Below, in pieces: positions 14,678-21,952 of a stretch of DNA of 24,975 nt. The position numbers and the translations under genes were made by a program. The stretch is taken from positions 1 to 24,975 of the forward strand of contig QMWT01000008.1 of assembly GCA_003661775.1 (NCBI GenBank), given 5' to 3'. Positions within the stretch are counted from its first letter, which is position 1. Each line of letters starts with the position of its first letter. This stretch comes from Thermoprotei archaeon. GTDB taxonomy: Archaea; Thermoproteota; Thermoprotei_A; Sulfolobales; Ignisphaeraceae. The notes below the pieces were generated by a model. That model searched no databases and was not told where the DNA came from. It was given only the letters and a program-made list of their open reading frames with translations.

Positions 14678-16306
14678 GTGAGGGTGGTGGGTGCTGAGAG
14701 CGGTATTGCTGGACTCGAGGTTGCTACTCCAAGGATAGTACCCTTGAGAGCTAGCCTATTAAGTGTTTCACAGAATAGGATGGTAGTCAAGATCGGCAAT
14801 AAGTACGTGGTATTTCTCAAGAGGAAGAGGAGCAGAATTAGGTTCAGTATCTGGGGGCTAGACGATGATGGTAGAGTAGTTAACTACGGTGTTGGAGAGC
14901 TAAAAGACCCTGCTGAGCTAAGCCACTTTGACATTGATGATGAGTTGAGGAACGTACTGCTATTCTGCATAGTAAACTGGGATTTTATGCAAGAGAGGAG
15001 AGATGCTGAGATACTCTTGAAGAAGAATATCAGTAATGAGCCGAAGGTTTCGGATAAGGAGGTGTTTGCTGATGAGATCGCGAGTAAGGTGCTGGAGAAG
15101 CGTATGGTGAAGACCTTCTATGTGGTTAGCGGTGGTAAGCAGGTTGAGCTTGGTGTTTACTGTTATGATGAGAGCAGAGGCGTGTATAGAGACTGTGAGA
15201 AAGATCTCGAGAAAGAGATAGAGGGTTTCGTGGTAGACACACCTGAACTACAGCACAAAACAACTAAGTGGATTGTTGACGAAGCTATAGCTAAGGTTAA
15301 GAGGCGTACCTACGAGGAGTTTAGGTATGAAAAGAGAAAACTAGTTTTCTACAACAAAGTATTTGACTGGAGTAGGTTCATCGCTACTGACAACATACAA
15401 GAATCATTAATGAATCCCAACCCTAATAGTGTGATCCTCCATTGGATCCCCCACAAGATAAACATCGAGAAACTACTGAAAGTAAGACAAGGGCTTGAGA
15501 AGTACATACCGCCTAGCAATATTGATCAGCTGATAGAGGTCTTCAAGGCACTAGCTCCGAAGAGCTATAGAGCATTTCTATCGTGGGTGAAGTACCCTGG
15601 TGAGTCAGAAGAGGAGGCCAAACCGAGGGTTGCAGTGTTGCTAGAGATCATAGGGTATATGCTGTACCCCCATGAGTACCCGTTCCATAAAGCAGTGTTA
15701 CTGGTCGGTGAGGGATCCAACGGCAAGTCAACATTCTGCCGTTTACTGAGAACAGTTCTAGGAGATCACAATGTAAGCTCTGTAAGTTTAAGAGACTTGG
15801 ACCCGAGGACTAACAGGTTCGCGGCTACGAACCTCGTTAATAAGTTGGCTAACATATCGAGTGAACCTGTTGATTCGAGTAGAAGCTTCGACCCATCACT
15901 CTTTAAGCAGTTGACCAGCGAGGATCTTGTTTTCGTAGAGAGGAAGTATAAAGACCCGTTCGAAGCCGTCATCTTTACAAAGATGGTCTTCAGCGCCAAC
16001 GTGCCGCCAAGGGTTCAGGAAGATACCTATGCTTTCTGGCGCAGATGGTTAGTGATCAAGTTCCCGAACCAGTTCAAGCCGGAACCCACGTTCTTTGAGA
16101 GAACATTCGCGGAGGACGAGATTGGGTGTATCATAATATCTGCACTCTATGCCTTCAGGCTGGTCCTGTTGAGAGGTAGCTTCACGGAGCAAGGTGCACT
16201 CGACCCACGAGAGGAGTGGTTATCGAGGAGTAGCTCTATTTATAGAGTTGTCAAGGCTATGATTGAGGACGGGTTGATCGAACTTGATCAGGACGGAGGG
16301 TTGTGA
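14678..16306 (+). CDS. D5-like SF3 replicative helicase (phage/plasmid primase-helicase type)
   Basis: 542 residues. The N-terminal 200 residues are not recognised; a D5_N-like helical region follows (about 210-330: YEEFRYEKRKLVFYNKVFDW, LSWVKYPGES, EIIGYMLYPHEYPFHKA). Then comes the AAA+ superfamily 3 core: Walker A GEGSNGKST at 344-352, RFAATNLVNKLANISSEP, the SF3 motif C block MVFSANVPP at 436-444, and the FWRRW arginine-finger region at 453-457. Such helicases unwind the origin of plasmids and viruses and work with a primase, which is encoded just downstream. GTG start. The frame ends at a TGA right where the C-terminal winged-helix domain should begin. That domain continues in another frame (16303-16560), so the present product lacks it. 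Confidence 0.85.
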   Translation: MRVVGAESGIAGLEVATPRIVPLRASLLSVSQNRMVVKIGNKYVVFLKRKRSRIRFSIWGLDDDGRVVNYGVGELKDPAELSHFDIDDELRNVLLFCIVNWDFMQERRDAEILLKKNISNEPKVSDKEVFADEIASKVLEKRMVKTFYVVSGGKQVELGVYCYDESRGVYRDCEKDLEKEIEGFVVDTPELQHKTTKWIVDEAIAKVKRRTYEEFRYEKRKLVFYNKVFDWSRFIATDNIQESLMNPNPNSVILHWIPHKINIEKLLKVRQGLEKYIPPSNIDQLIEVFKALAPKSYRAFLSWVKYPGESEEEAKPRVAVLLEIIGYMLYPHEYPFHKAVLLVGEGSNGKSTFCRLLRTVLGDHNVSSVSLRDLDPRTNRFAATNLVNKLANISSEPVDSSRSFDPSLFKQLTSEDLVFVERKYKDPFEAVIFTKMVFSANVPPRVQEDTYAFWRRWLVIKFPNQFKPEPTFFERTFAEDEIGCIIISALYAFRLVLLRGSFTEQGALDPREEWLSRSSSIYRVVKAMIEDGLIELDQDGGL

Positions 16307-16560
16307 GGAAGGATCTCTACCAGCTGTACGTTACATACGCTAAAACGCTCAAGGCGGAAGGAGAGCCTATCATGATAGTCTCGCAGAGCACCTTCACCCA
16401 GAAGATCAAGTAGCTCTTCGGAGTAAGGTCTAGACAAAAGAAGGTTCTTGGCAAAAACTACGAGGTTTACATAGGTGTAAGAATCAAGAACTACGACCTC
16501 GCCAAGAAACTCCTAGGAGACTTAGAGACACCCTTGGAACTCAGCAAATTACCCACTTAG
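16303..16560 (+). pseudogene. Detached C-terminal domain of the helicase
   Basis: Starting at a GTG that overlaps the helicase stop, this frame reads VRKDLYQLYVTYAKTLKAEG, SQSTFTQKIK, a TAG at 16411, then LFGVRSRQKKVLGKNYEVYI and VRIKNYDLAKKLLGDLETP to a TAG at 16558. This is the typical DNA-binding C-terminus of D5-like helicases. It follows naturally from the IYRVVKAMIEDGLIELDQDG end of the upstream frame if one base is restored near 16295-16300. Two independent lesions (an indel and a nonsense codon, one change from GAG) argue for genuine decay rather than one sequencing error. Confidence 0.7.
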
Positions 16561-16825
16561 GGTTTCTGCACCATGCGCACCTTAGCAGCTCCGAAAAACT
16601 CCCTATACGCACTCCCTACACATTTACATCGCTATATAGCATTGCTCATTAGAGAACCCTGTCTGGGTGCTAAACAGGTAGATTCTCCCAAGGTACCTAG
16701 GTGCCAGAACCTTCGCAGCCGAGGCTTAGCCAAGGTGGTGTGGTTGGGGAGAGGAGAAAGCGGGTACTCCTTGAACCGCACCTTAACCCACACCTTAGAA
16801 CCTTAAGTTGTTTGAGGTGGTGATG
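16561..16825. other. Non-coding gap with dyad symmetry between helicase and primase
   Basis: No convincing gene. It contains an almost perfect 14-base palindrome (GGTACCTAGGTGCC, 16692-16705, one G-T mismatch). It also contains a stem formed by GGTGTGG (16737-16743) and CCACACC (16788-16794) with an extra A/T pair or two. Such structure between replication genes is compatible with an origin or a regulatory RNA hairpin. The ORF that overlaps it (16573-16806) has no protein-like pattern. Confidence 0.3.
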
Positions 16826-17605
16826 ATGAGCCGGCTCTTCATATTCACGAAGTTCTTGAGGAGGTGGTGGAGAGGACCCCTCGATATTGGTGATTTGAGA
16901 GAGTTCTTCTTCTGTGTCGGTGACCCAAGGGATGAGTGTTCGAGGAGGCGTAGAGGAGTCTATGCTTTCGAAGGTGTTGTGCTTGAGTTGAAGAACTTGG
17001 TTAAGCACTTTAGGAGTACGAACATGTTTATGGGTATAGGCACTCTTATTCCTGGTCAGGAACTTGAGCCTCAGAACATGCTCTATGATAGGCTTGTATA
17101 TGATTTCGATAGTGAGGAGAATCCTCAGCTAGCTGTTGAGAAGGCTATAGAGTTCGCTAAGTCGCTAGAGCATAGGTTTGGCTGCAACGCGATAGTTGTT
17201 TACACCAGTGTTAAGGGTGCATATACCTATGTACCTCTCAGGAAACCCGTTAAATGGGATGCATATCAGATGCTATGGAAAGCTCTCCTCACCCCCTACA
17301 GTTTCAGGGACCTAGTCGATAGAAATATGCTTCAGTGGAACAGAATGGATAGAATACCATATACGTGGAACGTGAAGAAGGATAAGACCACTGGAGAGGT
17401 CAAGAGGGGTTTCTGCAAGGTAATATACCCCAGAAAGCTAAGAGCAGAAGAATTTGATTGGGGCCTATTCGAGCCCCTTGACCCAAGCAATGTAGAGTTT
17501 CTAAAGATAGAGCTTCCAGAGCTCGTAGTTAGACCAATTAGGAAGAGATACGTACCCAGAGGTAGGAAGCCCGGAGCTGCCACCCGATATAGAAAACCTT
17601 GTTAG
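16826..17605 (+). CDS. PriS-like primase catalytic protein (archaeo-eukaryotic primase)
   Basis: About 259 residues. Numbered from the TTG at 16808, the first metal-binding motif is YDFDSE (Asp99 and Asp101). The second nucleotide-binding motif is VYTSVKGAYTYVPL, where the usual Ser-x-His is replaced by a Lys-Gly-Ala-Tyr arrangement. The third acidic residue is probably Asp171 in LVDRNMLQWN, followed by DRIPYTWNVKK and GFCKVIYP, matching the R-x-P-x-S-x-H-x-K region of PriS. This is a primase or primase-polymerase for element replication. The frame opens at TTG 16808, but ATG 16826 has GAGGTGGTG four bases upstream and is preferred. The C-terminus is a basic tail (RPIRKRYVPRGRKPG). The PriL-CTD gene follows in an overlapping open frame. 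Confidence 0.75.
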   Translation: MSRLFIFTKFLRRWWRGPLDIGDLREFFFCVGDPRDECSRRRRGVYAFEGVVLELKNLVKHFRSTNMFMGIGTLIPGQELEPQNMLYDRLVYDFDSEENPQLAVEKAIEFAKSLEHRFGCNAIVVYTSVKGAYTYVPLRKPVKWDAYQMLWKALLTPYSFRDLVDRNMLQWNRMDRIPYTWNVKKDKTTGEVKRGFCKVIYPRKLRAEEFDWGLFEPLDPSNVEFLKIELPELVVRPIRKRYVPRGRKPGAATRYRKPC

Positions 17606-17615
17606 CTGCAATGCG

Positions 17616-17996
17616 GTGCCTCCATGTATTAGGAACTTGATTGATACAATGATGAGAGTTGACGATCTAGACCACTATCAAAGAGTTGTGCTAGTACTTT
17701 ATCTTAAGTGGGTAGGGTTCTCGGTAGATAACATAATTGAGTTCTTCAAGAAGTACGCCAAAGACTTCAATGAACGCATAGCGAGATACCAGGTAGAGTA
17801 CCTATTCGGGCTTCAAGGTAGCAGGAGAGATTACCTGATGTACTCGTGCAGTAAGATGAAGCAGCTGGGGATGTGCCTAGGTTGCGGCTGGGATAGAAAC
17901 CTCGTAACATATACCTATACCAAGGCTAAAGTACCAGAAGAGCTGATAAACAAATTCTTCGAATTAGTTAAGAAATCTTCACAACTATTCTACTAG
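17616..17996 (+). CDS. PriL C-terminal-domain protein (primase Fe-S subunit)
   Basis: 126 residues matching the C-terminal iron-sulfur domain of the archaeal/eukaryotic primase large subunit. Visible are PPCIRNLIDTMM (Cys4), the HYQRVVLVLYLKWVGFSVD helix pair, FNERIARYQVEYLFG, the YSCSKMKQLGMCLGCG cluster (Cys78, Cys87, Cys90), and VTYTYTK in place of the usual HPLxYY. The four Cys would hold a 4Fe-4S cluster needed for primer initiation. The N-terminal PriL scaffold domain is absent. The only start in frame is GTG at 17616, three codons before the first cluster Cys, with no good ribosome binding site. The frame is open upstream to 17529, overlapping the PriS gene, and reads YPEVGSPELPPDIENLVSCN. 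It may therefore be translated as a frameshift fusion with PriS, as in one-chain primases of some archaeal plasmids. Confidence 0.75.
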   Translation: MPPCIRNLIDTMMRVDDLDHYQRVVLVLYLKWVGFSVDNIIEFFKKYAKDFNERIARYQVEYLFGLQGSRRDYLMYSCSKMKQLGMCLGCGWDRNLVTYTYTKAKVPEELINKFFELVKKSSQLFY

Positions 17997-18140
17997 ATTT
18001 AGATTAAAGTTAAGGTAGCTTGTAGCATACAGCTAAAACGCTACTGTTTATTTCAAGGGATTCTTAAAAGAGTGGGTGTATTCTAAGGAGGCTCTATTGT
18101 GATTGTCTGAGGTTCTTACGCTCTAGTCAGCAGTGCCTTG

Positions 18141-19070
18141 CTAGTAAGAACTCGATTTACCAGTCTCGATGTGGAGCTTTATCTGTGTCTTAATCAATTC
18201 CTTATGTGCTTTGAGAATTTCCTTGAGTTCTTCATCAGTGATGTCTCCTCTTATAAGCTCGTACATGTGTCTTAGGAGTTCAGTTCTCTCAACGTAGTTT
18301 ATGAAGTCTCTTGCTATTTTCGTGATCATGCTGTTGTACTTTATGTCTTTCGATGGATCTATCTCCCCTGGGTATCTGGATGCTACAGCAAATCTCTCTA
18401 AGAATACTGATGCTATTAAGAAGACGTATAGTGCGGTTTTAGCTAAGAGTAGTGGTCTAGAGATTGACCACGATACCACGTCAAGCTTTGCCCTAAGCTT
18501 CTCTTCACTTACATGAAGAAGTTTTAGGAGTTTGCAGATTATGGGTCCTAGCTTAATGCTTTCGAGAAACGTTTCAACGTCGAGGAGAGTTATTGTTATG
18601 GTATCTATGATCTCGTCGATCTGCTTCTCGGTATCCTTGGTTAGTGGTTCGCAGAGTTTCTCTGCGCTAAGTTCGCCAATAGTGCTTGTCACGAGATCTT
18701 CGATCTTCCTCTTCAGGTTCTCAACGAAGCTCGTTAACGAAGATGCCTGGGAAAACTCTAGGTATGGTTCCAACACCTTCTCAAAGCTCTTCTCGTCCAT
18801 ACCATGCTCTTCTATAAGCTCCTTAACAGCTTTGTCTATGAGGAATTGAAGCCCTTTACTAAATGGGTAGTGGCTTATAGATTTGCTAAGAACCTCTCCT
18901 CCTTTCGCTAACTCAGCGAAGACCAGGAATGCCTTATACGCTTTTTCACAGCATTGCTGAGCGTAGAATACAGCTTGAGTATAGAGCCCATTATCAAGGA
19001 GGATTTTCGATGCCTTAAGATCTAGCTCAGCGATCCTCAACAGAGCTAGTGCCAATTCTTCCCTGGACAT
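18141..19070 (-). CDS. HEPN-domain protein with a large insertion
   Basis: 309 residues, all helical. Residues 14-55 (DLKASKILLDNGLYTQAVFY then AQQCCEKAYKAFLVF) are the hallmark first two helices of HEPN domains. The second half of the fold appears only around 225-270 (FAVASRYPGEIDPSKD, KIARDFINYVERTELLRHMY), separated by about 150 extra helical residues. A possible R-x5-H motif (Arg262, His268) fits the Rx4-6H RNase signature of toxic HEPN proteins, though the position is not diagnostic. No MNT nucleotidyltransferase partner is adjacent. HEPN proteins act mostly as RNases or RNA-binding effectors in defence and toxin systems. ATG start; ends convergently with the primase operon. Confidence 0.65.
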   Translation of the reverse strand: MSREELALALLRIAELDLKASKILLDNGLYTQAVFYAQQCCEKAYKAFLVFAELAKGGEVLSKSISHYPFSKGLQFLIDKAVKELIEEHGMDEKSFEKVLEPYLEFSQASSLTSFVENLKRKIEDLVTSTIGELSAEKLCEPLTKDTEKQIDEIIDTITITLLDVETFLESIKLGPIICKLLKLLHVSEEKLRAKLDVVSWSISRPLLLAKTALYVFLIASVFLERFAVASRYPGEIDPSKDIKYNSMITKIARDFINYVERTELLRHMYELIRGDITDEELKEILKAHKELIKTQIKLHIETGKSSSY

Positions 19071-19164
19071 AGTTATTCACACTCCTTAGGTATCTGGTCC
19101 ATGGATCGAACCATACCTTGAAGTGCTATCTGGGAAACATATGCACTGTGTCTGCATAAGCTTA

Positions 19165-20106
19165 CTAAGCGCTACCTCCGCTATTCTTGACAGTTGATAG
19201 CGCTACTAGGTACTTTAATGTTGATGTTATGATCATCAATAGGTGCTCGACATCCTCTCTTAGAGGCATTCTAAGGAGTTTTCCTGTATCAAGGTGAACA
19301 AATTTGCTTAGATGGTGTTTCAGGGTGCTTCTCAAGATGTCTTCAATAGCCTTGATCACATCTTTGTATTCATCTCTATAAGCTTCGGGTACACTTGCCA
19401 ATACCAAGTTCTTTACCCTACTATCGAGCCTACGCTCACGAACCTTCTTCCCCTCCCTCTCTATCTCCACGAATTCTCTTAGTAGATGATTCATAACTAT
19501 GTTCCTTAGAGTTAGTATCGCCTCTCCATACCTACCCTCTCTATACTGCTTAAACGCTAGTTCAAGATCCTCTACCGCCCTGATCAAATGCTCATATTCC
19601 GGTTTTGTCTCAGTAGCCGGTACCTCAATAACGAAGATCCTCCTACCGAGCTTAGGTAGGTAATCATGTATCCAGTCACTAAAGTGAATGCGATACTGAA
19701 CCTCTTTAGCTACTCTATTGAGGTTTAGAACAACTGGTCTGCCATCAGCTGAGAGAACCCATATATTTGTTCGTGTAGTAGCGAACTTAGGATCATAACC
19801 GTACACTATTATGGACTCAGGCCTCTCTCCTCTACTACCTACTCTAACGCTTTCCAAAGCCCCTCTCATAGGCTCTGGTAATTCACTTAGCCTTACTTCA
19901 TGTAGGTGAGATAGAACGACGTTGGAACGTACATAGACTATGTCTATAACAAGCTTAAACACAACATCGTGCTTAGGATTCTTCTCACGAACAACCTCGA
20001 TGTGTCTCACAGCATCATGATCTAGGAAAGCAACAAGATTTAGGTACCCTACCTGTACAACGCCTTTTGATTTCTGCCTTTCATACTCCGCGGACATACG
20101 AACCAT
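19165..20106 (-). CDS. Hypothetical protein (313 aa), main part of a frameshifted gene
   Basis: Strand-rich N-terminal half (VVQVGYLNLVAFLDHDAVRH, VVFKLVIDIVYVRSNVVLSH, ESIIVYGYDPKFATTRTNIW) and a helical C-terminal half (IRAVEDLELAFKQYREGRYG and EAILTLRNIVMNHLLREF). The latter resembles the helical C-terminal module often found in archaeal defence-type proteins, but no known family is certain. The ORF starts ten bases after the stop of 20117-20323. Removing one T from the T5 run at 20119-20123 joins both into one frame (SQGFSYGLMVRMSAEYERQK), so this is probably the body of a single protein of about 384 residues. Confidence 0.55.
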   Translation of the reverse strand: MVRMSAEYERQKSKGVVQVGYLNLVAFLDHDAVRHIEVVREKNPKHDVVFKLVIDIVYVRSNVVLSHLHEVRLSELPEPMRGALESVRVGSRGERPESIIVYGYDPKFATTRTNIWVLSADGRPVVLNLNRVAKEVQYRIHFSDWIHDYLPKLGRRIFVIEVPATETKPEYEHLIRAVEDLELAFKQYREGRYGEAILTLRNIVMNHLLREFVEIEREGKKVRERRLDSRVKNLVLASVPEAYRDEYKDVIKAIEDILRSTLKHHLSKFVHLDTGKLLRMPLREDVEHLLMIITSTLKYLVALSTVKNSGGSA

Positions 20107-20116
20107 TAAACCGTAG

Positions 20117-20323
20117 CTAAAAACCCTGCGATGTAGACCGAGGTATTCCTGGCAATAAGTATGCTATAAGCTTTCCATCCTCCGAGTACAGCAATCCGTG
20201 GACAGATATAGGGACTTCGTCCAGTTCACAAGTAACTTTAAGGCGAAACTCTATACAAGGCTTTAAACTATTTTCACAAACCTTAGAATCCATAACCTCA
20301 ACGTTCGGAGGCACCTTTAACAC
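20117..20323 (-). CDS. N-terminal part of the 19165-20323 gene, separated by a frameshift
   Basis: 68 codons from a GTG: a beta-strand-rich module (CIEFRLKVTCELDEVPISVH, then GLLYSEDGKLIAYLLPGIPR) ending STSQGF and a TAG. The T5 homopolymer just before the stop and the good continuation in the next frame suggest one broken or slippage-decoded gene. A TATA-like box (about 20338-20350, AGTATAACTATAC on the minus strand) lies about 20 bases upstream of the start, fitting a leaderless mRNA. Confidence 0.5.
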   Translation of the reverse strand: MLKVPPNVEVMDSKVCENSLKPCIEFRLKVTCELDEVPISVHGLLYSEDGKLIAYLLPGIPRSTSQGF

Positions 20324-20541
20324 CGATAGTAATTAGTATAGTTATACTTAATCAAGTTTGAATATAGTTAGACTCAAGAGTACCTAGCTTGGAAACTCCT
20401 TTAACATTTTTCTAGAATAGCTTTCGCATACTTAGTAAAAGGTATTAGTTCTTTATAGGGAACCTATTTATCGCTACAAACATCGGCCATGAGATAATGG
20501 CATATCACATGCTGTTGGACTAGTACTTAAGGGGTGTTATA

Positions 20542-21030
20542 GTGTTCATAAAACATTCAGATTCAGATAATGCGCTTAGAAGTCTATGGAGGTTAATTTC
20601 CTCAATTAGGAGCAGATTTAGCAATTGCATTCATCAGCAACATGATGTTATAGCCCTGCTCTATATTTCGAGCCTCATAATATCGCCTAGAGTTGTGTAC
20701 AATGGAAATCAGCTACTGGAAGAGATTCGCAATACCGTCAACCTGTCGCCGAAGAACTTTGTATGTCTAGTTAGAACCACCGCACCCTCAAAACTTCCCA
20801 GGCATATGAGGGTTTTGCAGAAGCAAGCGATAGATCTCTTAAGAGATAGATGTTATACCGTAGTTTATCACCCTAGCTACGAGTTTCTGAATCATGCAAA
20901 ATTCGCTGTATACTACCAGATATGCTATTCAGAGAACATAGTCTACCATGGAAAATACTATGGTTCAACAAATCTGACGGTAACAGATCTTGCATATAGA
21001 CGGGAAGGCGAGGATCGTTGGAAACTATGA
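20542..21030 (+). CDS. PLD-like (HKD) nuclease domain, C-terminus frameshifted
   Basis: 162 residues with a single phospholipase-D-type active site: NHAKFAVYYQ (His118, Lys120) and, 20 residues on, YHGKYYGSTNLTVTDLAYR (GSTN 141-144), as in archaeal PLD-like nucleases that dimerise to build the site. The GTG start has GGGGTG five bases upstream. After DLAYRR the present frame ends EGEDRWKL. A shifted frame (21005-21121) reads KARIVGNYEETCKIDIIYIV, and GNYEE is the usual continuation in this family. The last segment is therefore probably lost by a one-base change near 21003. The HKD core itself is intact. Confidence 0.65.
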   Translation: MFIKHSDSDNALRSLWRLISSIRSRFSNCIHQQHDVIALLYISSLIISPRVVYNGNQLLEEIRNTVNLSPKNFVCLVRTTAPSKLPRHMRVLQKQAIDLLRDRCYTVVYHPSYEFLNHAKFAVYYQICYSENIVYHGKYYGSTNLTVTDLAYRREGEDRWKL

Positions 21031-21180
21031 GGAGACGTGCAAAATAGATATCATATACATTGTAATATGTAACAAAGGCTACGATGTTAGGGGTTCTAAA
21101 AACATTGCAATAGCACTGTAAAATATTCTAACCTATCGTTAGCTGTTTTCTAGTCCTAGTGAGAATGCTCAAGCTCCTTC

Positions 21181-21927
21181 TCAACTAGAACTAGTGATGC
21201 AGATCATCTCTTTGGCTTCAAGAATCTTAGAGATCTTTGTATCATACCAAATCTCTATCTCCATGCTATTAGGATAGAAAATTGCATAGCATCTGTGTTT
21301 CTGTGACGTGTCTATGCGTATGTATAGAGTTCCATATTCGAACCTGTGTACTGTGTATGGCGATAGATGTAGGTGCCCGCAGAAGACCATCTTTGGTTTC
21401 GCTTCGTAGATAGCTATACCGACCGCGGTTACTCGCTCATCACAAGCTATCTTGCCAGCGTACTCCTCTAACCAGGGCGAGTCGTGGAGTAAGAGGATAT
21501 CTATTTTGCCAGATAACCTCTTCGCTACTGCAATGAATTCTTTTGGCCGCTTCCTTAGCACTCCTTTTCTTTCCCGCCTCCGTAGAGCAACAATACCGTT
21601 TATTCCGCCAAACCTTAGTCCATCGAACTCTCTAACCTCACCATTGTCTAAGAGAACAGGTTCATACTTATCCGTAAGGATGTTGTACATCTTCCTAAGT
21701 ACTTCAAGGTTCTCGTGATTACCGTAGATACTCCAAACTCTAACTCTCCTTAACAACTCATAGAATTCGACCTCGTTGATAGCTTCACCCCAATCACCAA
21801 GGGAAATCAGTAGACTTGGCTTGTGGTAATCTACGATATCTAATAGCCATCTCCATGCCTTAGATTCATCGATGCCGTGGAAGATGCGCTTATCGTAATG
21901 AAGATCGCTGATAACCATGATCTTCAC
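21181..21927 (-). CDS. Calcineurin-like metallophosphoesterase
   Basis: About 248 residues. All five metallophosphoesterase motifs are visible (numbering from the GTG at 21936): SDLH (Asp11, His13), LGDWGE (Asp48), YGNHEN (Asn73, His74), LLLHDSP (His151) and CGHLH (His188, His190). It should hydrolyse phosphodiesters or monoesters using two metal ions; sequence alone does not say nucleotide, nucleic acid or protein. The start at GTG 21927 is preferred because GAGGTGAT (21932-21939) is four bases upstream. It begins 26 bases after the integrase stop on the same strand, so it is likely co-transcribed with the integrase. Confidence 0.85.
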   Translation of the reverse strand: MKIMVISDLHYDKRIFHGIDESKAWRWLLDIVDYHKPSLLISLGDWGEAINEVEFYELLRRVRVWSIYGNHENLEVLRKMYNILTDKYEPVLLDNGEVREFDGLRFGGINGIVALRRRERKGVLRKRPKEFIAVAKRLSGKIDILLLHDSPWLEEYAGKIACDERVTAVGIAIYEAKPKMVFCGHLHLSPYTVHRFEYGTLYIRIDTSQKHRCYAIFYPNSMEIEIWYDTKISKILEAKEMICITSSS

Positions 21928-21952
21928 TGTAATCACCTCTCTATACCAGTGT

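Noticed and set aside
16573..16806. 77-codon ORF between helicase and primase
   Set aside because: Composition is irregular, there is no RBS, and it overlaps dyad symmetries; better explained as non-coding.
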